From: UBA4742 sp002403895
Lineage (GTDB): Bacteria; Actinomycetota; Acidimicrobiia; Acidimicrobiales; Acidimicrobilacustridaceae
Assembly (NCBI GenBank): GCA_036823295.1
Contig: DAISGD010000032.1
Coordinates: 1 to 39,960 of the forward strand
Direction: 5' to 3'
DNA: 39,960 nucleotides
The translations under genes and the position numbers were made by a program. This document shows, piece after piece, positions 1 to 8,737 of this stretch (the first letter of the stretch is position 1; the number at the start of each line of letters is the position of its first letter). The notes beneath the pieces are model-generated. The model worked only from the letters and a program-made list of their open reading frames with translations, did no database searches and was not told the origin of the DNA.

Positions 1-1
1 C

Positions 2-1450
2 GCCGGCTCGTGGCCGCCCCCCGGGGCCCTCCCGCCCGCCGCCCGTACCCGGGCCCCCATCCCGGTGCTGTTGGCCATCGGCGCGGTGGCGGTGGTGCTC
101 ATCACCATCACCGGGGTGCTGTTCGTCCGGACGCGCCACTCGGGCCCGACCTATCCGAAGCAGTGGGACAGTCGAGTCACCGAGATCGTCGCCTTCGACG
201 AGAAGGAGCGCGGGCTCACCTACAAACATCCGGTGGAGATCGAGTTCCTTTCCGAAGACGACTTCAAGGCCGAGGTCACCTCGTCTGCCGCTGACCTGAG
301 CGACGAGGAGCGTCGCAAGATTGACAACGAGACGGCGTCGTTTCGGGCGTTGGGTCTGATCGACGGCGGCGTCGATCTGTTCAAAGAGCAGAACAATCTG
401 TCGGGCGGGGCCACGCTGGCCTACTACTCGTCGAAGACCAAGAAGGTTCGCGTCCGCGGGACCGAAATGACTCCCGCGCTGCGAGTGACGCTGGCCCACG
501 AACTCACCCATGCCTTGCAGGACCAGCACTTCGACCTCGAGGCGACCGAGAAGAAGCTGACGACCGATGGGCAGAAGACGGCATTCCGAGCCCTGGTCGA
601 AGGTGACGCGGTAGGGGTCCAGGACTCCTACCTCAAGGCTATGTCCGACGCCGATCGCACGGCCTACAAGGACGAGGACAAGGCGCAGGGACACAGCGCC
701 GGCTACGACAAGGCTCCCCCCATCCTGGTGGCCACCTTCACCGCCCCGTACACGGTGGGGCCTCCGTTCGCGGCGGCCCTCAAAGCCAAAGGGGGCAACG
801 CCGGGGTCGACGCCGCGCTACGCAATCCCCCCGCCAGCGAGGCGGCAGTGCTCGACCTGTTTACCTACCTCGACGCCAACAGTGTGGCCCCGGTAGTCGC
901 GCCCGAGCTGGCTCCGGGTGAGACCTGGCTGGACGACGGCGACTTCGGCGCGGCCACCTGGTACCTGATGTTGGCCCGACGCCTCGATGTGCACGACGCG
1001 CTCAAGGCAGTGGACGGGTGGGGTGGCGATTCCTACGTGACGTATGGCAAAGCCAACGATGAGGTGTGTGTGCGAGCCCGGTACCAGGGCAAGACCCCGG
1101 CCGACACGGCTCAGATGGAGACATTGCTTCGGGCCTGGGCCGACAAGGGCACCGGTCAGCCGGCGCGGCTCAAGCGCGACGGTGACGTGGTCGATCTCAA
1201 CGCCTGCGACCCGGGTGCCGACGCCAGGGTGGTCGGCACCGACCGCTCACCTGAGGCCATGGAGCTGCTGGCCATCCGGCTCGATGTCGACCGCGAGGGT
1301 TTCCAGCAGAAGGCCCCGGAGGATCTGGTGAAGTGCGTGGGGAACGGGGTCGTCAACCGCGTCACGCTCGACGATGTCGCCAGCAAGGACCCCGCGGTCC
1401 AAGCCACGTTCACCAAAGCGTTCGACGACTCGGTCAAGGCGTGCCACTGA
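2..1450 (+). CDS. Membrane-anchored putative zinc metallopeptidase (5' end outside window)
   Basis: The frame is open from the second base of the window, so the gene probably starts upstream. A GTG at 65 gives 461 residues but begins inside the hydrophobic segment. The visible protein has a Pro/Ala-rich cytoplasmic stub, one membrane segment (VLLAIGAVAVVLITITGVLF) and a large extracytoplasmic domain. That domain carries HELTHALQDQHFDL, an HExxH zinc motif, followed about 28 residues later by ALVEGDA, whose Glu fits the third ligand of gluzincin-type peptidases. Many Asp/Lys residues and two late Cys residues fit a secreted domain. Seen: the motif and the anchor. Inferred: zinc peptidase activity and outward orientation. 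I do not recognise a named family. It converges on the DUF2017 gene with a 6-base gap. Confidence 0.6.
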   Translation, partial: AGSWPPPGALPPAARTRAPIPVLLAIGAVAVVLITITGVLFVRTRHSGPTYPKQWDSRVTEIVAFDEKERGLTYKHPVEIEFLSEDDFKAEVTSSAADLSDEERRKIDNETASFRALGLIDGGVDLFKEQNNLSGGATLAYYSSKTKKVRVRGTEMTPALRVTLAHELTHALQDQHFDLEATEKKLTTDGQKTAFRALVEGDAVGVQDSYLKAMSDADRTAYKDEDKAQGHSAGYDKAPPILVATFTAPYTVGPPFAAALKAKGGNAGVDAALRNPPASEAAVLDLFTYLDANSVAPVVAPELAPGETWLDDGDFGAATWYLMLARRLDVHDALKAVDGWGGDSYVTYGKANDEVCVRARYQGKTPADTAQMETLLRAWADKGTGQPARLKRDGDVVDLNACDPGADARVVGTDRSPEAMELLAIRLDVDREGFQQKAPEDLVKCVGNGVVNRVTLDDVASKDPAVQATFTKAFDDSVKACH

Positions 1451-1456
1451 TCAGCG

Positions 1457-1951
1457 TCAACCGGCGTCATGGGCGAGCACGTCGACGATGACGGCCAGCA
1501 GGGAGCTCAAGAAGTCGTAGACCGCGTAGAGCGGGAGGTCGGGGTCGTCGGGTTCCACCTCGAACGCCTCCTCGCCGATATCCAGGCGCGTGCCGATGAC
1601 CAGCCGCACCGAGTTGATGGCCCGCATCCAGGCCTCGAGTTCGTCGCGATCCACGGTGGATCCGTCGATGGTGCGCTCGACCAGGTCGAGGGCCTCGAGT
1701 TGGGAGCGGACGAGGTCGTCGCCCACCAGTCCCCGGAACTCCGCTTCCAGCTCGGGCTGGTCGACGTAGGCGGTGGGGAACAACCGACGGGTGGCGGGGT
1801 CCTTGTTGGCCAGCAGCACCCGCAGGTTGCCGAACGACTGCACCAACACCTGGCGTTCGATCCGCCCCAGGTTGACCCGGTAGCCACCGTCGACGCGCTC
1901 GACCACGGGGCGGATGCCCCAACGGCCGGTCCATCCGATTCCTCCCGGCAT
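1457..1951 (-). CDS. DUF2017 family protein, ClpS neighbour
   Basis: A 164-residue soluble acidic protein. I recognise it as DUF2017 by its position directly after clpS and by features such as NLRVLL, RLFPTAY and a C-terminal helix ending near YDFLSSLLAVIVDVL. The ATG at 1951 (MPGGIGWTGRW) is preferred over the ATG-like extension to 1987 because it sits 11 bases after the clpS stop with GAGGA about 9 bases upstream. Function is unknown; the conserved linkage with clpS in actinobacteria suggests a role around Clp protease substrate delivery, which is inference only. Confidence 0.75.
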   Translation of the reverse strand: MPGGIGWTGRWGIRPVVERVDGGYRVNLGRIERQVLVQSFGNLRVLLANKDPATRRLFPTAYVDQPELEAEFRGLVGDDLVRSQLEALDLVERTIDGSTVDRDELEAWMRAINSVRLVIGTRLDIGEEAFEVEPDDPDLPLYAVYDFLSSLLAVIVDVLAHDAG

Positions 1952-1962
1952 GGGTGCGGTCC

Positions 1963-2286
1963 TCAGTCCTTCTGCATGGTGGCCCACAGGCCGTGCTCGT
2001 GGAGCCGGAACACGTCGAGCTCAGCCTTCTCCCGGGTGCCGGTGGACACCGTCGCCCGACCCTTCTCGTGGACATCGAGCATGAGCCGGGTGGCTTTCTC
2101 GAGGCTGTAGCCGAACAGCTTTTGGAACACGAAGGTGACGTAGTCCATCAAGTTGATGGGGTCGTTCCACACCAACACCACCCACGGCCGGTCCGACTCG
2201 GTCGACGTGTCATCGGTGGGTTCCTCGACCTCAACCGGGCTGGGGGCCATCGGCGCGGCGGCTTGCATAGCGAAAGTGTCGCTCAT
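1963..2286 (-). CDS. clpS: ATP-dependent Clp protease adaptor ClpS
   Basis: A 107-residue protein with an unstructured acidic N-terminus of about 33 residues, then the ClpS core. The signature VLVWNDPINLMDYV (about 37-50) contains the Asn-Asp pair that in ClpS binds the alpha-amino group of N-degron substrates. VHEKGRATV (about 72-80) is the second conserved block. ClpS hands N-end-rule substrates to the ClpA/ClpC unfoldase in the cytoplasm. The start ATG at 2286 overlaps the ctaA stop (ATGA), so it is probably translated from the ctaA transcript; the DUF2017 gene follows. Confidence 0.93.
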   Translation of the reverse strand: MSDTFAMQAAAPMAPSPVEVEEPTDDTSTESDRPWVVLVWNDPINLMDYVTFVFQKLFGYSLEKATRLMLDVHEKGRATVSTGTREKAELDVFRLHEHGLWATMQKD

Positions 2287-3239
2287 CGGACCGCGGTGGT
2301 CACGTGCTCGCCACCGGTGGCCGTCGTCACCGTGGCGGCCACGTCGTCGTCCACGATCTCGGCCGGATACGAGAAGAGGCCGAGGTAAGTGACCAGGGTG
2401 GCCACCCACACGGCCACCGAGCCGGCCACGTGGAGGGCCACGAGGCCCGGAGGAACTCCGAGGAAATACTGCGTGTAGCCGAGCGCGCCCTGGGCCACGA
2501 CGACCAGGACCAGCCAGCGCAGGCGGCGGAACGCTTGTCTTGTTGCCCCGTGGCGATAGAGGACCCATCCGAAGGCGATGGTCACGGCCAGGAAGGCCCA
2601 GGCGGTGAGGCTGTGGATGCGGGCCACGTCCTCGACCATGAACGGCAAGCGAGCGACGTTTTCGTCCCCGCCGTGGGGACCCGTGCCGGTCACGATGGTG
2701 CCGGTGAAGAGGACTGCGGCGGCCAGGGTCACCGTCACCCGCCCGAGGATTCGTGCCCGGGGTGGGGCGGTGAGGGCTGGGGAATCATCGGCATGTCCCG
2801 CCCGATCGTGGAGCACCACGGCGTTCCAGATCAGCACCGCCGCGAGGAGGAAGTGGCCCATGACAATGGGCGCCGAGAGGTGCGTCAGGACGGCGATCCC
2901 GCCGAGGACGCTGTTGCCCAGGACGCCCACGACCAGCCCGAGGGACCACCAGGTGAGGTCCCGCCGTCGGGGTACGCGGGCGAACGAGCCGACTACGGCG
3001 GCCGTCACGGCCACCGTCGAGAGGACCCCAGTGAAGAGGCGGTTGATCTGCTCGATCTGGCTGTGGAACCCGCTGACCGAGACAAAATGGGTCTCGGTGC
3101 ACGAGGGCCAGTTCGAACACCCCAGACCCGAGCTTGTGAGCCGGACCGCGGCGCCGGTGACGACGAGAATGGCCAGCATCACCACCGTCACCAGGGTGAT
3201 GCGCCGGTACGTGCGGGGCGTGACAGGCGGGAGACGCAC
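2283..3239 (-). CDS. ctaA: Heme A synthase, COX15/CtaA family
   Basis: A 318-residue multi-pass membrane protein (about eight TM segments) that oxidises the heme O methyl group to make heme A for the aa3-type oxidase. Visible family features are TGAAVRLTSSGLGC with the following WPSC (the extracytoplasmic Cys pair), the conserved Glu in SQIEQINRLFTG, and His residues in the helices starting LTHLSAPIVMGHFLL and ARIHSLTAWAF. The His that often follows the Glu is Asn here. The GTG at 3239 (VRLPPVTPRTYRR) is chosen because a TACCAT -10 element lies at 3246-3251, 6 bases upstream, fitting leaderless initiation; the longer ATG frame to 3410 would add a non-conserved Ser/Pro-rich tail. The 3' end overlaps clpS by 4 bases. 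Confidence 0.9.
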   Translation of the reverse strand: MRLPPVTPRTYRRITLVTVVMLAILVVTGAAVRLTSSGLGCSNWPSCTETHFVSVSGFHSQIEQINRLFTGVLSTVAVTAAVVGSFARVPRRRDLTWWSLGLVVGVLGNSVLGGIAVLTHLSAPIVMGHFLLAAVLIWNAVVLHDRAGHADDSPALTAPPRARILGRVTVTLAAAVLFTGTIVTGTGPHGGDENVARLPFMVEDVARIHSLTAWAFLAVTIAFGWVLYRHGATRQAFRRLRWLVLVVVAQGALGYTQYFLGVPPGLVALHVAGSVAVWVATLVTYLGLFSYPAEIVDDDVAATVTTATGGEHVTTAVR

Positions 3240-3315
3240 GCCTCGATGGTACGGCTGGCGTCGGGGGCTTCCCCAATCACCCGCCGTCGCCGGACCGGTA
3301 CCGGCGCCCCGGCGG

Positions 3316-4350
3316 TCAGCCCGGCTTGTGCTGGAGGGTGGTGAGGTTGGGCACGACGGCATCGGCCTCGAATCGAGCCATGGCGGCGGGGACGTTCCCG
3401 ATGGTCGCATCCCAGAAGTCGGCCGTGATCGTCATCACCGCGTCGTCCCATGGGCTGGGTTCATCCTCATACGGCGGGGAGTGGCTGCCCCCGACCAGGG
3501 TCACGAACCAGACCGGCGGCTTGGCCGAGGCGTAGACGTCGGTGGGCAGGTGGTAGTTGAACGACCCGTCCTTCTCGCCGTGCATGATCAGCAACGGCAG
3601 GTGGCCATCCATCTGGAACTCGCCGCCCGGCGGCACCCCGACCGGCAGCTCCCCGCCGGAGAGGACCTCGGCGGACTTGACCCGAGGGTCTCGACAGCAC
3701 GTGTTGAAGGCGACGCCATAGGTGGTGGCGCCGCCCAGCGAGTGGCCGCTGACGCCGATGCGATCATGGTCCACCCGCTCCGACAGCCGCGGCCCGTTGC
3801 CGTCACCGAGGTTGGCGTCGAGGGTGCTCAGGCCGACGGCGTCGCCGCCCGTACCCAGGAGCGTGTCGAGGACGAAGGAAACGTCACCGGGCTGAGCCGC
3901 CACGTTGCGCCAGTTGCCATCCTGGCCAGGGACAGTGTCGTTGGTGACCGGGAAGGCAGGGGCGGCCACGACATAGCCGGCCTTGGCCCACGCCGACAAC
4001 AGCCCGACCACCTTGTTGGGGTTGCCCCCCAGGCCGTGGGCGAACAGCACCAGCGGGAAGGGGCCCGGGCCCTCGGGCACGTAGACGTCGGTCACCAGGG
4101 TGCGCCCCGGATGCTCAGGAGTCTTCGTTCCGGCCTCGGTCGGCCGGGTCGGGTCGACCAGGGTCACGGTCGTGCGGGTGAAGGGGTACGACCGCCCGGC
4201 CGCGATGGACGGATCCCCGGTCGTGACGGGGGTATCGCCCGATGCGGTGGACGAGGACGTGCTCCCGCAGGCCGCCACCGACACCGCGAGGGCGAGGCCG
4301 AGGACGACGACCATGCTCAACGCCGTCATTGAACGCGGTCGCTGTCCCAT
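3316..4350 (-). CDS. Lipoprotein alpha/beta hydrolase (PAF-acetylhydrolase/chlorophyllase-like)
   Basis: A 344-residue protein. The N-terminus is a lipoprotein signal ending in AVSVAACGS, so the protein should be attached to the outer face of the membrane. The hydrolase fold shows the oxyanion strand LVLFAHGLGGNP, the nucleophile elbow GVSGHSLGGATTYG (catalytic Ser), a late Asp in LIMHGEKDGSFNY and a His in VGGSHSPPY, so the triad looks complete. Substrate is not evident; related secreted enzymes cleave short-chain esters or lipids. The ATG at 4350 has GGAAG about 9 bases upstream. The next gene on the strand, an oxidoreductase, ends 56 bases upstream, so they may be cotranscribed. Confidence 0.8.
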   Translation of the reverse strand: MGQRPRSMTALSMVVVLGLALAVSVAACGSTSSSTASGDTPVTTGDPSIAAGRSYPFTRTTVTLVDPTRPTEAGTKTPEHPGRTLVTDVYVPEGPGPFPLVLFAHGLGGNPNKVVGLLSAWAKAGYVVAAPAFPVTNDTVPGQDGNWRNVAAQPGDVSFVLDTLLGTGGDAVGLSTLDANLGDGNGPRLSERVDHDRIGVSGHSLGGATTYGVAFNTCCRDPRVKSAEVLSGGELPVGVPPGGEFQMDGHLPLLIMHGEKDGSFNYHLPTDVYASAKPPVWFVTLVGGSHSPPYEDEPSPWDDAVMTITADFWDATIGNVPAAMARFEADAVVPNLTTLQHKPG

Positions 4351-4406
4351 GGCCTGTCTTCCTAGCCGAGATCCGTCACCGGTTCGGTGCAGGGCGATAC
4401 CGGGGT

Positions 4407-5300
4407 TCAGCTGCCTTCGGATGCGTTGGCCTCGGCCAGGATCGCCTCGAACACCGCGGGGTCGGCGACGAAGGGCGGCTCCACCCGGGGCCAGTGCAGG
4501 GCGAGGTCGGTGAAGCCGAGGTCGGCATAGGTGCCGGCCAGATCCCGGAACGCTTCGACGGACTCGAGCCACGGCTCGGTCGTGAGGCCCTGGAGGTAGA
4601 GCCGATCGATCGATGCCGGGTCGCGCCCGACGCGCTCGCAGGCCCGTTCGAGCAACGCCACCTGGGCGCGGGCGGCGGCCACGCAGTCGGTCGGTGATTG
4701 CTCTTCGGCTCTGGCCGGGTGACCGAAGGTCACCCACAGCTGGCCGTGACGGGCCGCCACCTCGATGGACCGGGGGCCGGCACCGGCGATGGCGAAGGGC
4801 ACACGCGGCCGCTGCACGCACCCCGGGACCGCCCGGGCGTCGACGGCCCGGTAGAAGGCGCCCTCCAGGCGGTCGACGGCGGGTTCGACGAGCAGGCGGT
4901 CCAGGTGGTCGACGAACTCGGCGAAGCGGGCGGATCGCTCGGCCGGGGACCAGCGCAGCTGACCGGTGGCCGACGCGTCCCACCCGCTGCCTCCTGCGCC
5001 GATCCCCAGCGTGATCCGGCCCTGAGAGAGATCGTCGAGGGTCATGGCTTCCTTGGCCAAGGTCACCGGGTGACGGAAGTTCGGCGACGTCACCAGGGTG
5101 CCCAGTCGCATCGTGGTGGTGACCTGCGAGGCGGCAGCTAACAGGGGCACGGCCGCGAACCACGGACCATCTCGGAGGTCCCGCCAGGTGAGGTGGTCAT
5201 AGGTCCAGGCCGTGTCGGCGCCGAGCTCCTCGGCCCGCTGCCAGATCGGTGCGCCCTCGGGCCACGACACCGCAGGAAGGATCACCACGCCGACGCGCAC
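4407..5300 (-). CDS. LLM-class (luciferase-like) oxidoreductase, probably F420-dependent
   Basis: A 297-residue TIM-barrel protein of the bacterial luciferase-like family. Visible blocks are GADTAWTYDHLTW (about 27-39), the conserved TTMRLGTLVTSPNFRHP, the glycine-rich DDLSQGRITLGIGAGG that forms the flavin or F420 site, and FAIAGAGPRSIEVAARH. Substrate cannot be read from sequence. The GTG at 5300 (VRVGVVILP) is chosen because the barrel starts there and TACACT (5309-5314) lies 8 bases upstream; an ATG at 5348 would add 16 unusual residues and push into the ctaB promoter region. It is divergent from ctaB. Confidence 0.82.
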   Translation of the reverse strand: MRVGVVILPAVSWPEGAPIWQRAEELGADTAWTYDHLTWRDLRDGPWFAAVPLLAAASQVTTTMRLGTLVTSPNFRHPVTLAKEAMTLDDLSQGRITLGIGAGGSGWDASATGQLRWSPAERSARFAEFVDHLDRLLVEPAVDRLEGAFYRAVDARAVPGCVQRPRVPFAIAGAGPRSIEVAARHGQLWVTFGHPARAEEQSPTDCVAAARAQVALLERACERVGRDPASIDRLYLQGLTTEPWLESVEAFRDLAGTYADLGFTDLALHWPRVEPPFVADPAVFEAILAEANASEGS

Positions 5301-5380
5301 AATCCGGGAGTGTACGAGCTGCCTTGAGCGGTCCGTACGATTGTTCACCCGCCTGTCGAGGCGCCTACGATCGGCAGTCG

Positions 5381-6277
5381 ATGGCCCTGACGATGCGTCC
5401 CCCCCTGCGCGTTCGCGTCGCCGGATATGTCGCCCTGACGAAGCCGCGCATCATCGAGCTGCTGCTCGTCACGACCGTGCCCACGATGGTGGTGGCGAAC
5501 AACGGGGTGCCCCCGCTGTGGCTCATGGTGGCCACCGTCATCGGCGGGACGTTGGCGGCTGGTGGGGCCAACGCGGTGAACATGTACGTCGATCGCGACA
5601 TCGACGCCATCATGAAGCGCACCCGCAACCGCCCGCTGGTGACCGGGGTGCTCGAACCCCGCAACGCCCTCATCTTTGCCGTGGCCATCGAGATCATCGC
5701 CTTTGTCTGGCTGTGGACGCTGGTCAACCCGCTCAGCGCGGTGCTGGCCGTCTCTGCGTGCCTCTTCTACGTGTTCGTGTACACGCTCTGGCTCAAGCGC
5801 ACGTCGACCAACAACATCGTGATCGGCGGGGCGGCCGGGGCAGCCCCCGTGCTCATCGGGTGGTCAGCGGTCACCGGGCAGCTGGCTTGGGCCCCCGTGG
5901 TGCTGTTCGGCGTCATGTTCTTCTGGACACCGCCCCACTTCTGGGCCCTCGCCATCCGCTACAAGGACGACTACGCCGCCGCTGATGTGCCCATGCTCCC
6001 TTCGGTGGCGAGCCTCCATACCACGGCGGTGCGGATCCTGTCTTACACCGTCGTGGTCTGGGCAATGAGCCTGCTGTTCGCCCCGGTGGCGGGGATGGGC
6101 CTGGTGTACGACGCGGCCGCGGTCGCCCTCGGGGCCGGGTTCACCTGGCTCGCGGTGGTGGTGTTGCGGACCGAGTCCTCGAGAGCCGCCATGCGGTTGT
6201 TCACCTACTCGATCACGTACATCACGCTGCTCTTTGCGGCCATGGCGATCGATGTCCTGGTTCGGTATGGCCTCTGA
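5381..6277 (+). CDS. ctaB: Protoheme IX farnesyltransferase (heme O synthase)
   Basis: A 298-residue UbiA-superfamily membrane protein with about nine TM segments. It attaches a farnesyl group to heme B to give heme O, the substrate of CtaA. The prenyl-diphosphate/Mg motif is NMYVDRDIDAIMKRTRNRPL (about 67-86), and the second block includes WTPPHFWALAIRYKDDYAAA, both typical of CtaB/CyoE; the N-terminal LTKPRIIELL is also diagnostic. The ATG at 5381 is preferred to the long upstream extension because it gives the usual family length. TACGAT at 5366-5371 is a likely -10 element 9 bases upstream. It precedes the oxidase structural genes by 180 bases. Confidence 0.93.
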   Translation: MALTMRPPLRVRVAGYVALTKPRIIELLLVTTVPTMVVANNGVPPLWLMVATVIGGTLAAGGANAVNMYVDRDIDAIMKRTRNRPLVTGVLEPRNALIFAVAIEIIAFVWLWTLVNPLSAVLAVSACLFYVFVYTLWLKRTSTNNIVIGGAAGAAPVLIGWSAVTGQLAWAPVVLFGVMFFWTPPHFWALAIRYKDDYAAADVPMLPSVASLHTTAVRILSYTVVVWAMSLLFAPVAGMGLVYDAAAVALGAGFTWLAVVVLRTESSRAAMRLFTYSITYITLLFAAMAIDVLVRYGL

Positions 6278-6456
6278 CCCTGTCCAGTGGCGCCGAGTCC
6301 TCGTCGGGCCTGGGGTTTCTGCCGACCGGCACCGGATGTGTATTGTCCGTGTTCGTTCCTTTTCAGGCGTCAGCGTGCTGCATCGAGCCGGGGGTGATCC
6401 CACCTCCGGCCAGCCTGCGAGGCCCGTGTTGACGACGAGGTCATCCCTTTACTGAC

Positions 6457-8064
6457 ATGGCGATCACCGAAACCAGACCAGCCACCGTGGCCGAGCTCAC
6501 TCCCCCGGAACCCGATCGGTTCGTCGGCCTCCCCGACCATGATCCGGGTGGCTTCGCGGGGTTCATCGGTACGGGTGACCACAAGGGCCTGGGCATCGCC
6601 TACCTCGTGTTGGGCAGCCTGTTCGGCCTGGGCGCCCTCACCTTGGATCTGCTCTTCCACGCCGAGCAGGCCTCCCACTTCCTGCCCAAGGATTCGATCG
6701 ACCAGATCTTCACGCTGGGCCGAGTCGGCGGTGTGTTCCTGTTCGCCATCCCGGTCTGCTTGGGTCTGGCCACGTACCTGACCCCCCTGCAGGTCGGGGC
6801 CAACACGGTGGCCTTCCCGCGTGCGGCCGCGGCCGCCTTCTGGGGCTGGCTGGTCGGGTCAGGCATGCTCATCGCGGCCTACGCCATCAACGGCGGTCCC
6901 GATGGGGGTGGGTTCAAAGCCGTCGATCTGTTCTACGTCGCCTTCGCCCTCGTCCTCGTGTCCCTGCTCACCGCGTCGGTCTGCGTTGTGACCACGGTGA
7001 TCGCCATGCGCACGCCGGGGCTGTGGCTGACCCGGGTGCCACTGTTCTCCTGGTCGGTCGTGGTGGCCGCCAGCCTGTGGCTGCTGACGCTGCCGGCCGT
7101 GTTGGCCAACCTGGTGGTCCTCTACCTCGATCACCACTACGGCACCGGTGCCGCGTTCGCGGCCGACCAGTTCGCCCATCTGGGGTGGATCTTCGGGGTG
7201 CCCCAGCTCTACGTCATCGCCATCCCCGTGCTGGGGGTGGTGAGCGACGTGGTGGCGACCATGGCGGGGGTTCGCCAGAACCAGCGAGGCGTGATGATGA
7301 CGGCCATCGCCGCGTTCGGCATCCTCAGCTTCGGCGCCTACGCCCAGCCTGCGTTCGATCCGCTCGTGTGGAACCAGGCGCTGTACGTGGGCATGGGCGT
7401 TCTGATCCTCCTGCCGGTACTGGGCGCGGTGGCCGGATGGGCCGTGACCCTCAAGTCGGGCAAGCCCTCGGTGCAGAGCCCCCTCCTGTTCGCCTTCGGG
7501 GCGGCAGCCCTGTTGCTGTTGTCGGTGGCTGCCGGCGCCGTGTTCGTGATTCGCCCGTTCGACCTGCACGGAGCCGGGTGGGCCGAGAAGGGTTTCGTCC
7601 TCCCCCCTTATGCCGGTGGCTTGTTCCTGCTGGTGGTGGCCGCCGTGACGCTGGGTGCCTCAGCCGGTCTCACGTTCTGGGCGCCCAAGCTCTTCGGCCG
7701 CTTCGCCAAGGAGTCGCTGGCTCGCCTGGCCGCCCTCGTCGGGCTGGTCGGGGGACTGGTGGCCGGCCTCCCGCTGCTGGTGTACGGCTTCGCCCTGAAG
7801 GCCAGCGGCCTGGCGGATGCCGCCAAGTTCCTGAACGGCACCTCTGCCGTCGGCACCGCGCTGGTCATCGTCGCCCTGGTGCTCGTATGGCTCTCGCTGC
7901 TCGGTGGCAAGGGTGATGCACCGGCCAACGATGCCTGGGGCCGGGGCCAGAGTCTGGAGTGGACGACCGCCAGCCCGCCCGTCGCCGGTAACTTTGGTGT
8001 GCTGCCCCCGGTCGAGTCGGCCGAACCCCTGCTCGACGCCGCCGAGTCGGAGGATGCTTCCTGA
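6457..8064 (+). CDS. Heme-copper oxidase subunit I-like protein lacking all heme and CuB ligands
   Basis: A 535-residue membrane protein with about 12 TM segments. It aligns along its length with the true CtaD encoded at 10912-12954: GDHKGLGIAYL against VDHKKIGIMYG, YLTPLQVGANTVAFPR against YLMPLQIGARDVAFPR, GGPDGGGF against GGPDGGWF, and APKLFGRFAKESL against WPKLFGHMLNESL. Yet every cofactor ligand is replaced. The low-spin heme His is Gly88, the D-channel Asp is Thr117, the HPEVY block is VPQLY (His to Val248, Glu to Gln250, Tyr252 kept), the His-His pair is Gln297-Pro298, and the HFH block is near Gly388 and Phe390. It cannot bind heme a, heme a3 or CuB in the known way. The reading frame is intact, so it is not a simple pseudogene. 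Its stop overlaps the next start (TGATG). Structural or regulatory role inferred. Confidence 0.85.
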   Translation: MAITETRPATVAELTPPEPDRFVGLPDHDPGGFAGFIGTGDHKGLGIAYLVLGSLFGLGALTLDLLFHAEQASHFLPKDSIDQIFTLGRVGGVFLFAIPVCLGLATYLTPLQVGANTVAFPRAAAAAFWGWLVGSGMLIAAYAINGGPDGGGFKAVDLFYVAFALVLVSLLTASVCVVTTVIAMRTPGLWLTRVPLFSWSVVVAASLWLLTLPAVLANLVVLYLDHHYGTGAAFAADQFAHLGWIFGVPQLYVIAIPVLGVVSDVVATMAGVRQNQRGVMMTAIAAFGILSFGAYAQPAFDPLVWNQALYVGMGVLILLPVLGAVAGWAVTLKSGKPSVQSPLLFAFGAAALLLLSVAAGAVFVIRPFDLHGAGWAEKGFVLPPYAGGLFLLVVAAVTLGASAGLTFWAPKLFGRFAKESLARLAALVGLVGGLVAGLPLLVYGFALKASGLADAAKFLNGTSAVGTALVIVALVLVWLSLLGGKGDAPANDAWGRGQSLEWTTASPPVAGNFGVLPPVESAEPLLDAAESEDAS

Positions 8065-8731
8065 TGGCCGCCACCCTCACCGAGCCGGTCGCTGCGCTGC
8101 CCAGCGCGGCGTGCAACTGGCCGCGCGAGCGCACCCCGAGCTNNNNNNNNNNCCCAGCGCGGCGCCGCCCCCGCCGGCCCCTCGGCCGCGCGTCTTGCTG
8201 GTCGGCACCGCGTTCGCGGCGGCCGCCACCGTCATGGTCTTCGTAGGGATGGTCGGGGTGTACCTCTCGGTGCGGACCACGCTCATCGCCGACGTCGGCA
8301 CGTGGTTGCCCTCCGGGGTCATCGTGCCCCTGGTGCAGCCGAACATGATGCTGTTCACCCTGCTGCTCTCATCGCTGATGATGCAGTGGGCGGTCTCGGC
8401 CATCAAGAACGACGACCGGACGAATACCTACCTCGCCATCGGCGTGACGTTGCTGCTCGCCTTCGCCTTCCTCGTCGAATACGGCTATCTCTTCTCTTTG
8501 ATGAAACTGAGCATGGACAGCCAGCAGGGCGTGCTGATCTACGCCCTCACCGGCGCCAACATCGCCATGACGATCGTGGCCATGATCTTCCTCATCCTTA
8601 TGGGTTTCCGGTCGCTGGCCGGGGAGTTCACCAGCCGCCACTACGACGGCATCGCCGCCGCGGCTCTCTACTGGCACTCGATGGTCGCGGTCTACGCGCT
8701 CATCTGGTACGTCATCTTCGTCACCAAGTAG
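8064..8731 (+). CDS. Degenerate cytochrome c oxidase subunit III-like protein (interrupted by assembly gap)
   Basis: The ATG at 8064 overlaps the preceding stop (TGATG). After the N run the frame appears shifted, because the ten N are a placeholder. The part after the gap (8153-8731) encodes five TM segments and aligns with CtaE: LSSLMMQWAVSAIKNDDR matches the region MSSLTMVLAVSAIERGDH, and the end ALYWHSMVAVYALIWYVIF matches GLYWHFVDVVWIVIFAVVY. The helix I Glu seen in CtaE (ASECLLFGG) and the FHGVHV block are absent. Joining the two copies of CCCAGCGCGGCG that flank the gap gives one continuous frame of 204 residues, close to the 208 of CtaE. Six bases separate it from the next gene. It probably pairs with the subunit I-like protein. 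Confidence 0.75.
8143..8152. other. Assembly gap (ten N)
   Basis: Ten consecutive N inside the subunit III-like gene. The same 12 bases, CCCAGCGCGGCG, occur just before (8100-8111) and just after (8153-8164) the gap. The 31 bases between the first copy and the N run read in a frame that does not continue. The simplest reading is a scaffold join in which the contig ends overlap and a short erroneous tail was kept. Confidence 0.95.
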
Positions 8732-8737
8732 GTCGAC

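Noticed and set aside
2578..4332. Plus-strand ORF of 584 codons
   Set aside because: Lies opposite ctaA and the lipoprotein hydrolase; no domain visible.
5249..5380. Longer ctaB start
   Set aside because: The extra residues are Arg/Ser/Gly-rich, overlap the divergent gene and are absent from the family.
6428..6453. Promoter TTGACG/TTTACT before the subunit I-like gene
   Set aside because: The spacing of 13 bases is too short for a standard promoter, so I did not list it.
6457..8064. Subunit I-like gene as a plain pseudogene of ctaD
   Set aside because: The frame is intact over 535 codons, structural motifs are kept selectively, and it is translationally coupled to its neighbours, so decay alone does not explain it.
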